Shown: in pieces, positions 46,389 to 56,037 of the stretch
How the letters are laid out: every line of letters begins with the position of its first letter
Position numbering within the stretch: position 1 is the stretch's first letter
From: Arthrobacter nitrophenolicus
GTDB lineage: Bacteria > Actinomycetota > Actinomycetes > Actinomycetales > Micrococcaceae
Reading direction: 5' to 3'
Assembly (NCBI RefSeq): GCF_000332815.1
Contig: NZ_AOFD01000002.1
Coordinates: 1-64,000 of the forward strand
DNA: 64,000 nucleotides
The notes under the pieces: model-generated
Database searches by the model: none
What the model saw: only the letters and a program-made list of their open reading frames with translations
Told to the model about the DNA's origin: nothing
Program-made: the position numbers and the translations under genes

Positions 46389-47784
46389 GCAGGTTCCGCT
46401 GCCGCGGCAAGCTCCCGCTCGCCGTCGTCCGAGGACGTCTCATCATCCGCCGGCCGGGCGACAGGCCAGGAGCGGCCCAGCTTTTCGGCGGCACGGACAC
46501 CGGACAGCGCGCCGTCCTCATGGAAGCCCCAGCCAGGTAGGCCCCGGCGTAGGCGATCCGGCTGTCGCCCAGGGCGGCTATGGCCGCCTGTGCACGCAGC
46601 GATTCCGGGGTGTACTGAGGATGTTCGTAGACCATACGTTCGAGTATGGCGTCGCCGGCGATCAGTTCGGACTCCCCCAGGCTCACCAGGTAGGGCTGTC
46701 CGTCTGCCGGTGCCAGCCGCTGCAGGCGGGTGAGGTCGTAGCTGACCAGGACCTTGTCCGGCCGGGCCTCGCAGGACGGGAGCCGGTAGTTCCAGGACGC
46801 CTTCGCGTTGTCCGCAGATGGCAGCACCGCCGGGTCCCGGTGAAAAACGGTGTGGTTGACCGAGTACGGCATGCCGCCCAGTGCTTCTTTCTCCTCGGGC
46901 GTGGCATCGGCCAGGAACCCGAGCGCCTGGGCCGGGTGGGTGGCAATCACGACGGCGTCAAAGTCTTCCAGCCCGTCTTCCGTTGCGATTTCCACACCGT
47001 CGGGTCGGCGCCGGATGGCACTGACGGGAGTGTTGAGCCGTACGTCCGGAAGAGTGGCGGCGAGTTTCTCGACGTACCGGGCGGATCCGCCGGTGACGGT
47101 CCGCCACTGCGGCGAGCCCTTGACGCCCAGCATGCCGTGGTGCCCGAGGAAGGTGAACAGGTAGCGGGCCGGGTACGCCAGCGCGGTGGTGGGATCGCAG
47201 GACCAGACAGCGCTGACCACAGGGGTCATGAAGTGGGAAATGAAGTAGGGGCTGAAGTTCTCGCGGGCAAGGAAATCACCGAGGGTCAGTTCGGGAACGC
47301 TGTCCCCGCCGCTGACGGCAGCCACCGGCGCGGTTTTCAGCAGGGCCCTTGCCTTCCGGTAGAAGCGGGTGACCTCCAGCAGCATCAGGAGGTAGCGGCC
47401 GCGGAGCAGGCTGGAGGGGCGGGCGATGATGCCGCGGCCGCCATCGCGGGCACCGGCATATTCCAGGCCGCAGCCGTCGCAGCGGATGGACATGCTCATC
47501 TCGGAATCCTGGGTTTCCACACCCAGCTCGGCAAACAACCGCAGCAGGGTGGGGTAGGTCCGTTCGTTGTGGACGATGAACCCGGTGTCGACGCCAAGGA
47601 ACGTGCCGTCGGGCTGCGGCATCTCGTGCGTGTGCGCGTGCCCGCCCAGCCGCGAATCGGCCTCGAAGAGTGTCACGTCGTCCTGCCTGTTCAGGACGTA
47701 GGCGGCCGTCAGTCCGGCGACGCCGCTGCCGATGACGGCCACTCGCCGTCGTCCGCCTGCACTCGCTGCTGGGTTGGGTGACAT
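46385..47784 (-). CDS. amine-oxidase-like FAD protein (COG2907 type; frame broken once, near 46533)
   Basis: About 466 residues when repaired. FAD-binding GSGVAGLTAAYVL, then EADSRLGGHAHT and VDTGFIVHNERTYP place it among the predicted NAD/FAD-binding proteins of COG2907. The frame slips in AYAGAYL-GWGFHEDG; the repaired end at 46385 overlaps the DUF1365 ATG exactly, which supports the repair. It probably oxidises or isomerises a membrane acyl chain before or after methylation. It is divergent from a LysR gene. Confidence 0.88.
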
Positions 47785-47918
47785 TCATGCTCCTCTGCTG
47801 AACACTTGCCAAGGGTGGATATACAGAGGGCAATTCGGTGCCGCCGCCGCCGCGGATGGGTGCGTACGCCGGAATGGTCCCGCGCGCGGAAAGCTGCTGC
47901 GCGCAGTACTGTGGGCTG

Positions 47919-48836
47919 GTGGTAAATCCGGTACACCTGAAGACCCTGATGGAGGTCACGCGGCTGGGCTCGTTTGCGGCCGCCGCGTCAACCCTTGGCT
48001 ACACGGCCTCCGCCGTATCGCAGCAGATGTCCGCCCTCGAGCGGGACACCGGGGTGGTCCTGTTCCAGCGGTCGGCGCGGAGCGTCGTGCCCACGGAGGC
48101 CGCCGTCGTCATGACCCGGCACGCCGCCAAGGTGCTGACGGACATCGAAGCGCTGATGGCCGCCGCCGCCAAGACCCAGGACAGCGCCAGCCAGGAACTC
48201 CGGCTCGGCATCTTCCCCAGCCTTGCCACGTACGTCCTGCCGCGGATCCTGAAGAATCCGGCATGGAAGAACCTGGGCATTGACCTGAGGGTGTCCGTGG
48301 CCGAGCCCGGCCAGACCATCCAGGGGCTGCGCGCCGGCGGCGACCTGGATCTGGCCGTGGTGTTCCAGGTGGGCCAGACCGGCGTGGCCTGGCCGGCAAC
48401 CATCAACCGGCAATGGATCGGCGACGACGATTTCCGGGTTGTCCTGCCCGCCGGCTGGGGTTTCCGGCCGGACGCGAAGGTGGCGGCAGACCATCTGTCC
48501 GAAATGCCATGGATCATGCACCATCCCGGGACCAGCGACGCCATGGTGATCGAGCGGCTCTTCGCCGGCTGCAACCTCCATCCCCGGGTGGTGGCACACA
48601 GCGACGACTTCCACGCCAGCCTGGAGATGGCCGCCGCCGGGCTGGGCGCGGCACTGGTGCCCGAGCTCGCGCTGCGGAACAAGCCTGCAGGTGTGGTGGT
48701 CCTGGATGTTCCCGAGATCCGGCTGGCCCGCAACGTCTTCGCACTGCTGATCAACGACAGGAAAACCGCCCGGGTGCAGCTCTTCGTCGATCTGCTGGCC
48801 GAGACCCTCGCCGGAATGCGGACGTCGGTGAATTAG
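47919..48836 (+). CDS. LysR-family transcriptional regulator
   Basis: 305 residues from GTG 47919. The N-terminal helix-turn-helix LMEVTRLGSFAAAASTLGYTASAVSQQMSAL is typical, followed by an effector domain (LRLGIFPSLATYVLPRIL, DLDLAVVFQV). Starts upstream would add an unrelated 27 residues. It is divergent from the FAD protein of the lipid-modification operon and may control it, as LysR genes often control the divergent neighbour. Confidence 0.88.
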   Translation: MVNPVHLKTLMEVTRLGSFAAAASTLGYTASAVSQQMSALERDTGVVLFQRSARSVVPTEAAVVMTRHAAKVLTDIEALMAAAAKTQDSASQELRLGIFPSLATYVLPRILKNPAWKNLGIDLRVSVAEPGQTIQGLRAGGDLDLAVVFQVGQTGVAWPATINRQWIGDDDFRVVLPAGWGFRPDAKVAADHLSEMPWIMHHPGTSDAMVIERLFAGCNLHPRVVAHSDDFHASLEMAAAGLGAALVPELALRNKPAGVVVLDVPEIRLARNVFALLINDRKTARVQLFVDLLAETLAGMRTSVN

Positions 48837-48881
48837 GCGTGAACGCTGGAATGCACTGCTGTTCGGGTCTATGTTGAGACT

Positions 48882-49388
48882 ATGAGCAAGGTAGCGAGCC
48901 AGCACTTTGGAGAGATAGAGCTCAACCACGGCAGGGACCACTCCATCGCCGCCAAGCATGAGCTGCGCGGCCACCCGCTGGAACTCGACCTGAACATCAC
49001 CGCCCACGACCACTTCGACGAAGCCGCACTGCGCAAGGTGGACTACCGCCTGCGGTTCCTGCCGGAACTGGTGGACGAAGTCCGGGACATGATCGCCGAG
49101 GAGCTGGAGCAGGAAGGCACCAGCCCGCGGGAGTACCTGCATTTCCACTGCAACGCCCTCAAGGACGAGCACCTGCAGAAGGTCTTCGGCGTGGAGGAAC
49201 GCAGCCAGCTCACCAATGACGTGTTCCTCAAGGCGTTGAAACTCGGCCATGTGGGTATCTACCCCGGCCAGCCTGAACGCTACTTCGTTCTGGATTTCAC
49301 CCTCGGCGAGCATTTCACGGACGAAGTCCTAGTGGCCTCCGCTGATGAGGACGGCGTTGTTGACGACGAGATCCTCTGGGAGTCCTGA
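48882..49388 (+). CDS. DUF2004-like protein
   Basis: 168 residues, acidic, starting MSKVASQHFGEIEL and rich in Asp, Glu and His. I recognise it as a DUF2004-type protein of unknown function. Several His residues occur in pairs (HDHFDE, HFHC), but the LuxS zinc motif HxxEH is absent, so it is not S-ribosylhomocysteine lyase. It ends just before the twin hairpins shared with metE. Confidence 0.7.
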   Translation: MSKVASQHFGEIELNHGRDHSIAAKHELRGHPLELDLNITAHDHFDEAALRKVDYRLRFLPELVDEVRDMIAEELEQEGTSPREYLHFHCNALKDEHLQKVFGVEERSQLTNDVFLKALKLGHVGIYPGQPERYFVLDFTLGEHFTDEVLVASADEDGVVDDEILWES

Positions 49389-49397
49389 AGCACCGAC

Positions 49398-49488
49398 GGT
49401 GGTTGAGCCTGTCGAAACCTGACGGGGTTTCGACAGGCTCAACCACCGGACACAAAAGCGACGACAAGCTCAACGGGTGAGCTTGTCG
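49398..49488. terminator. twin hairpins (REP-like) between convergent genes
   Basis: The first is a perfect 22-bp stem, arm GGTGGTTGAGCCTGTCGAAA plus CC, around a 6-base loop (49398-49447). The second is an 11-bp stem CGACAAGCTCA / TGAGCTTGTCG (49462-49488) of related sequence. The GGTTGAGCCTGTCGAAACC motif is, from memory, a dispersed palindrome common in Micrococcales. Placed between convergent DUF2004 and metE genes, the pair probably acts as a two-way terminator. Confidence 0.8.
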
Positions 49489-49501
49489 AAACCTTATTCA
49501 G

Positions 49502-51831
49502 CTACTTCGCGGCTTCCAGCAGTTCCGCGCGGACCGTCCGGGTTGCCTTGACCAGGTTGCGCAGGGACTCTTCGGTCTCGGCGTAGCGCGGGTCTTCAGG
49601 CCGCAGTCCGGGTTGACCCAGAGCTGGCGGGACGGGACGTGCTTGACGGCGGTGCTGAGGAGTTCAGTGACTTCCTGCTCTCCCGGCACGCGGGGCGAGT
49701 GGATGTCGTAAACGCCAGGGCCGACGCCGCGGCCGAAGCCGTGGGACTCGAGGTCGTGGACAACCTCCATGCGGGAGCGGGCTGCTTCGATGGAGGTCAC
49801 GTCGGCGTCGAGGCCGTCGATCGCGTCGATGATTACACCGAACTCCGAGTAGCAGAGGTGGGTGTGGATCTGGGTGGCGTCTTTGGCGCCCGCGGTGGCG
49901 AGGCGGAAGGAGTCCACGGACCACTTCAGGTAGTCGGCGTGGTCGGCCTTGCGCAGAGGCAGGAGTTCGCGCAGCGCGGGCTCGTCCACCTGGATGACCT
50001 TGATGCCGGCGGCTTCAAGATCGGCGATCTCGTCCCGCAGGGCCAGGCCAACCTGGTTTGCGGTCTCGGCCAGCGGCTGGTCGTCGCGGACGAAGGACCA
50101 GGCCAGGACGGTGACCGGGCCGGTGAGCATGCCCTTCATCGGCTTGCTGGTCAGGGACTGTGCGTACTTCGCCCATTCCACCGTGATCGGGGCCGAGCGG
50201 GTGACGTCACCCCAGAGGATGGACGGGCGGGTGCAGCGTGAGCCGTAGGACTGGACCCAGCCGTGCACCGTCACGTCGAAGCCTTCGAGGTTTTCCGCGA
50301 AGTACTGCACCATGTCGTTGCGCTCGGGCTCGCCGTGCACCAGGACGTCGTAGCCGAGTTCTTCCTGCAGGTCCACGACGCGCTTGATTTCGTCCTTCAT
50401 GAGCTGCTGGTACTGCTCGTCGCTCAGCTCGCCTTTGGTGTTGCGGGCACGGGCGGAACGGATCTCGGACGTCTGCGGGAAGGACCCGATGGTGGTGGTG
50501 GGGAGCGGCGGCAGGTGCAGCGCTTCCTCCTGGGCCGCGGCCCGGACCCCGTACTCGGCGCGGGTGAAGTCGGCGGCGGTCAGGGCTTCGGTGCGGGCCC
50601 GGACGTCGGCACGGCGCACGCCTTCGGCGGTGGCGCGCGAAGCGATCACGGCGGTTGCCTCGTCGATCGCGGCCTTGGCGGAGGCGGGATCCGCCAGGTA
50701 GGACGCGAGGGTCTTGACCTCGACGGCCTTCTGGTCGGAGAACGCGAGCCAGCTGCGGAGCTGTTCGGGGAGCTGGGTTTCCTCGACGACGTCGTGCGGG
50801 ACGTGCTGGGTCGAGGTCGAGGTGGACACGGCGATCCTGCCGGCAGCGCCCTTCAGTGCGTCCAGTTTCGCGGCCGACGCGGCGAGGTCGTTGCGCCAGA
50901 TGTTGTGTCCGTCAACCACGCCGGCAACCAGGGTCTTGTTGCCCAGGCCCGCCAGGGCTGCCTCGGACGGAACGCCGCCCTTGAAGACGTCGATGTGCAG
51001 GGCGTCGATGTTGGTGGCCGCGAGGGTACCGAGCTGGTTGTCCAGGGTGCCGTACGGGGTGGACACGAGGATCTGCGGGCGGGTGGCGGCAGCGGTGAGG
51101 ACCTCGTAGGCCCGTGCCACGGCTGCTTCAATTTCAGCGGCGGGGGTGTCCTGGTCGACCACCAGTGCGGGCTCGTCGAGCTGGACCCAGCCGGCACCGG
51201 CGGCAGCGAGCTTCTCAAGCAGCCGGACATAGACGGGCAGGATGTCCTCGAGGCGGGACAGCGGCGCGAACCCGGCCGGGGCGTCGTCGGAGGCCTTGGA
51301 CAGCAGCAGGTAGGTGACCGGGCCGACGATGTAGGGGCGGGTCTCGATGCCGTTGGCCAGCGCGTAGGCAAACTCGTCCACCTTGGCGGTGGAAGCCAGG
51401 GTGAACTCGGTCTCCGGACCGAGTTCGGGAACCAGGTAGTGGTAGTTGGTGTCGAACCACTTGGTCATTTCCAGCGGCTGCTGCTCCTTGTTGCCGCGGG
51501 CCAGGGTGAAGTAGCCGTCGAGGTCCAGCTGGCCCTCGGCGTTGAGGAGCTTGCCGAAGCGGGCGGGCACGGCTCCGAGGTGTGCGGTGGTGTCCAGGAC
51601 CTGGTCGTAGTAGGAGAAGGTGCCGGGGACGGCTGCGGCCTCGGTCAGGCCGAGTACCTGCAGCCGCTTTGCGATGGTCAGCTGGATGTCCTTGGCGGCG
51701 GCGTCGAGGGCGGCGGCGTCAATCGTGCCGGCCCAGTAGGCTTCCACGGCCTTCTTCAGCTCGCGGCGGCGGCCGATACGGGGGTAGCCCAGGAGTGAGG
51801 CGGACGGGAAGGGAGTGTTCTTTTCAGTCAT
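49502..51831 (-). CDS. metE: cobalamin-independent methionine synthase (frame broken once, near 49586)
   Basis: About 777 residues when repaired. Transfers a methyl group from methyl-tetrahydrofolate polyglutamate to homocysteine without B12. The N-terminal LGYPRIGRRRELKKAVEAYW, zinc ligands in HTHLCYSEF and NPDCGLKTR, and VHGEPERNDMVQYF are clear. After CGLKTR the frame slips; the next frame continues YAETEESLRNLVKATRTVRAELLEAAK and stops at 49502. The start is ATG 51831. metF lies 45 bases upstream, so the two form a methyl-folate/methionine operon. Confidence 0.95.
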
Positions 51832-51876
51832 GGCAAAGTCCTTAAAATTCGTTGTGCTCTGCATGAAAGGCACTGG

Positions 51877-52926
51877 TTATCGAAGGCACAGGGGAAAAGA
51901 GGGCAGCGCGGAGCTGCCGGACCAGGGCGGCGTCAAACTGCGTGGCCGGCGGGTGTGCTGCGTCAGCCGGCGAGCTGGGGGGCGGACCGTGGAGGCCGGG
52001 CGGACGCCGGCACGGCCGCGCCGCGGCAGGGCGAGCTTGTCCAGCACTTCCAGCGCGCTCTGGTGCTCGTTGAAGGTGTAGATGTGGATGCCGGGCGCCC
52101 CGGCATCCAGGGCTGCGTTGGAAAGGTCGACGGTGGCGTCGACGCCGATGTGGAGTCGTTCCAGGTCGGTGTCGGCCGCGGCCAGCTTGGCCGTCAGTTC
52201 CGGAGCCGGTTCCACGCCGGTCAGTTCGCCCAGGCGGTTGAGGCGCCGGAGGCTGGTGAGCGGCATGACGCCAGGGATGATCGGGATGGTGACCCCGGCC
52301 CGGCGTGCCCTGGTGAGGAGGTCGGCGTACTGGTCCGCGTGGAAGAACACCTGGGTGATGGCGAAGTCGGCACCGGAACGCTGCTTGGCCAGCAGCACCT
52401 CGACGTCGTGCTCCTCGCTCGGCGATTCGGGGTGGCGCGCAGGGTAGGCCGCGACGCCGACGGCGATCTTCCCGGCACACAGCAGTGCCGAACGGCGCTG
52501 CTCGACCCGGCGGATGAGCTCGATCAGGTCCTGGGCATAACGGAGCGAACCGTCGGTAACCTGGCCGTCGGCCGGCAGGTCGCCGCGCAAGGCAAGGATG
52601 CCGCGCACGCCGGTGTCCAGCAGCTGGCCGATGATGCCCGCCAGTTCCTGCGGGGTGTTCCCGACACAGGTCAGGTGGGCCAGTGGCCGAAGCGTGGTTT
52701 CGAGCAGGAGCCGGTTGATGAGCTCGACGGCGGTGTCCCGGTTGGATCCGCTGGCACCATACGTGACGGAGACATAGTCCGGCTCGGTGGTTTCGAGTTC
52801 ACGGATGGTAGTCCAGAGCGTCTCTGCGGCCGCCGGCGAACGGGGCGGGAACAGCTCATAGGACAGCGCTACGGGAGCGGCGTCAGATAGATTCGGATGT
52901 GTCTCAATAAGGCTTGGTGGTGACAT
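51877..52926 (-). CDS. metF: 5,10-methylenetetrahydrofolate reductase
   Basis: 349 residues from ATG 52926; reduces methylene-THF to methyl-THF with FAD and NAD(P)H, supplying metE. LSYELFPPRSPAAAETLW, DYVSVTYGASGSNRD, AHLTCVGNT and IPGVMPLTS are family motifs. The last 45 residues after LDKLALPRRG are Arg/Pro-rich and unlike the family, so another missing base near the end, or a natural tail, is possible. A long leader with palindromes precedes it. Confidence 0.92.
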   Translation of the reverse strand: MSPPSLIETHPNLSDAAPVALSYELFPPRSPAAAETLWTTIRELETTEPDYVSVTYGASGSNRDTAVELINRLLLETTLRPLAHLTCVGNTPQELAGIIGQLLDTGVRGILALRGDLPADGQVTDGSLRYAQDLIELIRRVEQRRSALLCAGKIAVGVAAYPARHPESPSEEHDVEVLLAKQRSGADFAITQVFFHADQYADLLTRARRAGVTIPIIPGVMPLTSLRRLNRLGELTGVEPAPELTAKLAAADTDLERLHIGVDATVDLSNAALDAGAPGIHIYTFNEHQSALEVLDKLALPRRGRAGVRPASTVRPPARRLTQHTRRPRSLTPPWSGSSALPSFPLCLR

Positions 52927-53276
52927 TTGCGTCCTTGGCTTTGGGCCATTGAGGCCTGCTGCCATAAACGTGGCGGCAGTCGGCAATGAATTGAGTTTGG
53001 GGAACACACGGGGAACTCCACAGGACGCAGCCGCGACTGTTACGCCTGAAATGAAGTTGTCCGTGAGCAAATGTCAGGCCCACATGGGGGCACCCACACC
53101 CTCCCGCACGGAGGATCGCTGACACGTTACCGCGGTAACTTGGATAAGACTCTATGAGCGGGGGCCCGAGCATTCAAGTTGGCCTCCGAATTAAGACGCA
53201 GTCTTACGCCTTGTTTCATTGCTGAAATGGAATTTTCTTCGCCTGGTTGCTGCTTTTCCCGCCGGCCACTGCACCG
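52927..53276 (-). promoter_or_regulatory. metF upstream region with two palindromes
   Basis: 350 bases without a gene. It contains a perfect palindrome GTTACCGCGGTAAC (53126-53139) and an inverted repeat TAAGAC-N3-GTCTTA (53192-53206), plus a related half-site AAGACT at 53146, and short potential hairpins closer to the gene (CCTCC/GGAGG at 53100-53114). These look like transcription-factor sites for a methionine/folate operon. I could not recognise a SAM or cobalamin riboswitch core. Confidence 0.5.
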
Positions 53277-54035
53277 CTACCAGGGACGGTCGGGCCCCGC
53301 ATCCCCGGTATCCCTCAGGTAGTCGTCCCGCTCGCGGGCAGCATTGCGTTCGCGTTCCGCCTGCCGGGCGCTCTCCCCAAGCTGTTCCAGTTGGCTTTTC
53401 TGCGGAGAGGGCTGTTCCTCGGCGCTGTCCTCCGGCTCGGATTCCCCCGGCGCCTCTGTGGACTCCGCGGCGGCGGCCAGTTTTTCGGTCAGGCGCCGCT
53501 CCGCTTCGGTCAGCTGTTTCCCTGCGTCCTGGGCACTGGCCCCGGAAAAGCATCCCGGCGGCGCAGCCACCGCCACATCCAGGGCTTCTGCGTAAAGGGC
53601 AGCAGCCGACGCCGGGTCCTCCGCCCGCAGCTTGGCGTCACCGATGTGTTCGATTGCGAGGCTGAGGTTCACCCATATGACGCAGTCGTCAGCAGAGCCG
53701 GCGGGCACGTCGTCCAGCGCTTCCTGGAAGAGGACCCTGGCGGCAGGGTAGTCTCCGGCCAGGACTTTGGCGTCGCCCGCCGCGAACGGCGCCTTATGGG
53801 GCTCGACGACGTTGGCCAGACCGAGTGCTTTCGCTGCCTCTTCAACGGCTGCAGGGTTCCCGGCCTCGAAGGCCGAAGCAGCCTGACCTGCCAGGAGATT
53901 CAGGCTGAGGAATTTTGCGGCGACACCGAGCAGAACCAGCACGGGTACGGCGGACCATAACAGCAGAAGCCGGCGGCGGCGCATCCGGCTTCGCCTGTCC
54001 CCGGATGCGGAAGGCGCCGGAACGGAAGGAATCAT
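53277..54035 (-). CDS. TPR-like membrane protein of the Bat-like operon
   Basis: 252 residues: a span near the N-terminus (LLLLWSAVPVLVLLGVAAKFL), then helical TPR-like repeats (AARVLFQEALDDVPAG, AAALYAEALDVAV) and a long Glu/Arg-rich coiled tail. It resembles the TPR partner (BatC/E-like) of MoxR-VWA operons. It overlaps the preceding VWA gene by four bases and is the last gene of the operon. Confidence 0.75.
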   Translation of the reverse strand: MIPSVPAPSASGDRRSRMRRRRLLLLWSAVPVLVLLGVAAKFLSLNLLAGQAASAFEAGNPAAVEEAAKALGLANVVEPHKAPFAAGDAKVLAGDYPAARVLFQEALDDVPAGSADDCVIWVNLSLAIEHIGDAKLRAEDPASAAALYAEALDVAVAAPPGCFSGASAQDAGKQLTEAERRLTEKLAAAAESTEAPGESEPEDSAEEQPSPQKSQLEQLGESARQAERERNAARERDDYLRDTGDAGPDRPW

Positions 54036-55030
54036 CGGGCGTCCTCCCTGGCTTTGGCGGAGCGCCCGCCCCTGCGGCTCTGCGCCGATGTTTCCGGTTC
54101 GGGCGCCTTGGCGGGCTGCAGGGCGCGGACCCTCCGAATGACCACACCGAATTCCACCAGCGCCAGGGCAAAGGCGCCGGCGGCCAGGACCCAGTACAGC
54201 TCTGTCCTTCCCGGCAGCGAGGCGTCATTCGCGGCGGACTCCATTGTGCCTGGGCGGGCCTGCTGCAGCATCGGTGCAGCAGGATCGCCGGCGGCCCGGT
54301 GCACATACGGCACCTGCAGCTGCGAGGCAATCTCCCGGAGCCTGCCCTCGTCAATGACCGAGACTGCGTCCCTGCCCTCCATGTCCTGGACATACCGCGA
54401 CTCCCGGTCGCCGCCGTCGGACGCCACGCCTGTATTCTCCTTCATCCGCCCGCCGGCCGGGGTGCCGTAACCGAGCACCGCTCCCCCGGATACCAGGCCG
54501 TTCCCCATACCCAGCGGTTCGGGCGCAGCGGAGCTTGTCTGCTCGCCGTCGCCCAGGTAGAAGACGAGCCGTGGCCGTTGAGGGTGGCTGTCCCGGGCTG
54601 CCGCGAGGCGTTCAGCGAGCACCTGCCGGGCCGCGCTGATGCTGCTCCCCTTGGCGTACGCGGTGACCTGGGGCTCGAGGACGGACGTGATCGTTTCCAG
54701 GGCAAGGGTGTCGGTGGTCAGCGGCATCCGGACGTGTCCCTTGGTGTCAAAGGTCAGCACGGAAAAACGTGCCCCCGGCAGCTCTGCCGCGATGGCCATG
54801 ATGTCCCGCCGCACGCCGTCCATCCGGGGAGTCCCGCTTCCGTGGTCTTCGGCCACCATGCTGGTGGTGGTATCCACCACGAAGAACACGTTAAGGTCCG
54901 ACGTCGCAGCCTGGGCTGTACCGCCGGACACGCCCGGCCGTACCAGCGCCAGGAGCAGGAGCGCCACCAGCAGGCCCCGGCGCAGCCAGGCACGTGTTGG
55001 CATCCTTCGGGGAATCCGCACCCTGGTCAT
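54032..55030 (-). CDS. VWA-domain membrane protein (second)
   Basis: About 332 residues from ATG 55030, with a signal/anchor span (LLVALLLLALVRPGV), a VWA domain whose metal site reads VVDTTTSM, and a C-terminal span (VLAAGAFALALVEFGVVI). The Ser-rich MIDAS is replaced by Thr. It overlaps the first VWA gene by four bases. With the MoxR and DUF58 proteins it belongs to a Bat-like complex at the membrane, of unsettled function. Confidence 0.85.
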   Translation of the reverse strand: MTRVRIPRRMPTRAWLRRGLLVALLLLALVRPGVSGGTAQAATSDLNVFFVVDTTTSMVAEDHGSGTPRMDGVRRDIMAIAAELPGARFSVLTFDTKGHVRMPLTTDTLALETITSVLEPQVTAYAKGSSISAARQVLAERLAAARDSHPQRPRLVFYLGDGEQTSSAAPEPLGMGNGLVSGGAVLGYGTPAGGRMKENTGVASDGGDRESRYVQDMEGRDAVSVIDEGRLREIASQLQVPYVHRAAGDPAAPMLQQARPGTMESAANDASLPGRTELYWVLAAGAFALALVEFGVVIRRVRALQPAKAPEPETSAQSRRGGRSAKAREDAR

Positions 55031-56037
55031 ATCCGCAACCGCCACAACGCGGTGCACAGGACCAGCCCGGACACGAGGGCAGCCGCCAGGGGCACCGCCG
55101 GCTCATCCGAGACCACCGCGCGCGGAGCACCCTTGATTGCCGCTGTCTCCGTTTCCTCCACCGCCGACACGATGCCCGCGATGGCGTCCGGATTGTCCAG
55201 CGCGTAATAGGCCCCGCTGGTGGATTCAGCAGCCGACCGGAGCTGGGCCCCCGGCTGGCCGGCACCGGCGCCGTAATCGAGGTCCGCCGGGTTCAGCGCG
55301 TATACCCGCACGGAGCGGCCTGCCGCCAGCTGCGCAGCTTCAGCCAGCGTCATGATGGGCTCGCCGGACAGCAGGTTGTCCGTGGCGAGCACCACCGACC
55401 GCGAACGCTGGGGAGCGCTTGGTGCCCCGCCGTCGGCGGTGTCCGGCGAGGGGAAACTGTTCAGGCACGATGCCAGCCCGTCACCGATCAGGGACGAGCC
55501 GCGGCCGCTCCAGGTCCCGTCCAGGAACCCGGAGCTCCCCGGCTTTCCATCGAACGCGTCCCTGGCCTGCTGCAGCTGTTCCTGGACGTAGTCATAGTCA
55601 TCAGTCAGGGGAAACACCTGGATGGCCGTGCTGTCGAAGATGGCCAGTCCGATCCGTTCACCGTCGAACTTCCGTGCCAGCTCTGCATAGGCCTCCACCA
55701 CCGCCGCGTCGGCGCTGCTCATGGAGCCTGATGCGTCCAGGCACAGCATGATGTCCCGGTTGTGCTGCTCGGGCCGAATCGTTGTGACGTCAACTGGACG
55801 GGCCGCCGCCACCGCTGACGACACCAGCAGTGACGCGCAGGCGAGCCCAGCAATAGCCAGCCACCGCCGGTAGCGCCTGACCGCAGCCTGGTACTCCGGC
55901 AGCAGGGTGAGGCGGTCGGCGTGCGCTGCAGGCCGGCGTCGGGCACTGCCCCTGGTGCCGGCGCGGAAGGCAGCAACGCCGACGGCAGCGGCGGCAACCA
56001 CCGCCAGCGGCAGCAGCCACCAGAACATCAGCCCCAT
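55027..56037 (-). CDS. VWA-domain membrane protein (first)
   Basis: 336 residues from ATG 56037, with spans at both ends (WWLLPLAVVAAAAVGVAAF; LAAALVSGLVLCTALW) and a second one near 65. The VWA metal site is the canonical CLDASGSMS, followed by LAIFDSTAIQVFPLTDD. It resembles BatA/BatB. The MoxR ATPase likely acts on this metal-binding domain. Confidence 0.9.
   Translation of the reverse strand: MGLMFWWLLPLAVVAAAAVGVAAFRAGTRGSARRRPAAHADRLTLLPEYQAAVRRYRRWLAIAGLACASLLVSSAVAAARPVDVTTIRPEQHNRDIMLCLDASGSMSSADAAVVEAYAELARKFDGERIGLAIFDSTAIQVFPLTDDYDYVQEQLQQARDAFDGKPGSSGFLDGTWSGRGSSLIGDGLASCLNSFPSPDTADGGAPSAPQRSRSVVLATDNLLSGEPIMTLAEAAQLAAGRSVRVYALNPADLDYGAGAGQPGAQLRSAAESTSGAYYALDNPDAIAGIVSAVEETETAAIKGAPRAVVSDEPAVPLAAALVSGLVLCTALWRLRI

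Noticed and set aside
48882..49388. LuxS (S-ribosylhomocysteine lyase)
   Set aside because: His-rich and close to metE, but the LuxS zinc motif HxxEH and its conserved Cys context are absent.
50263..51798. 511-codon open frame opposite metE
   Set aside because: Shadow of metE caused by GC-rich codon bias; the composition is low-complexity.
52927..53276. SAM or cobalamin riboswitch before metF/metE
   Set aside because: Expected by context, but I could not find a recognisable core such as the B12 box; left as an unclassified leader.
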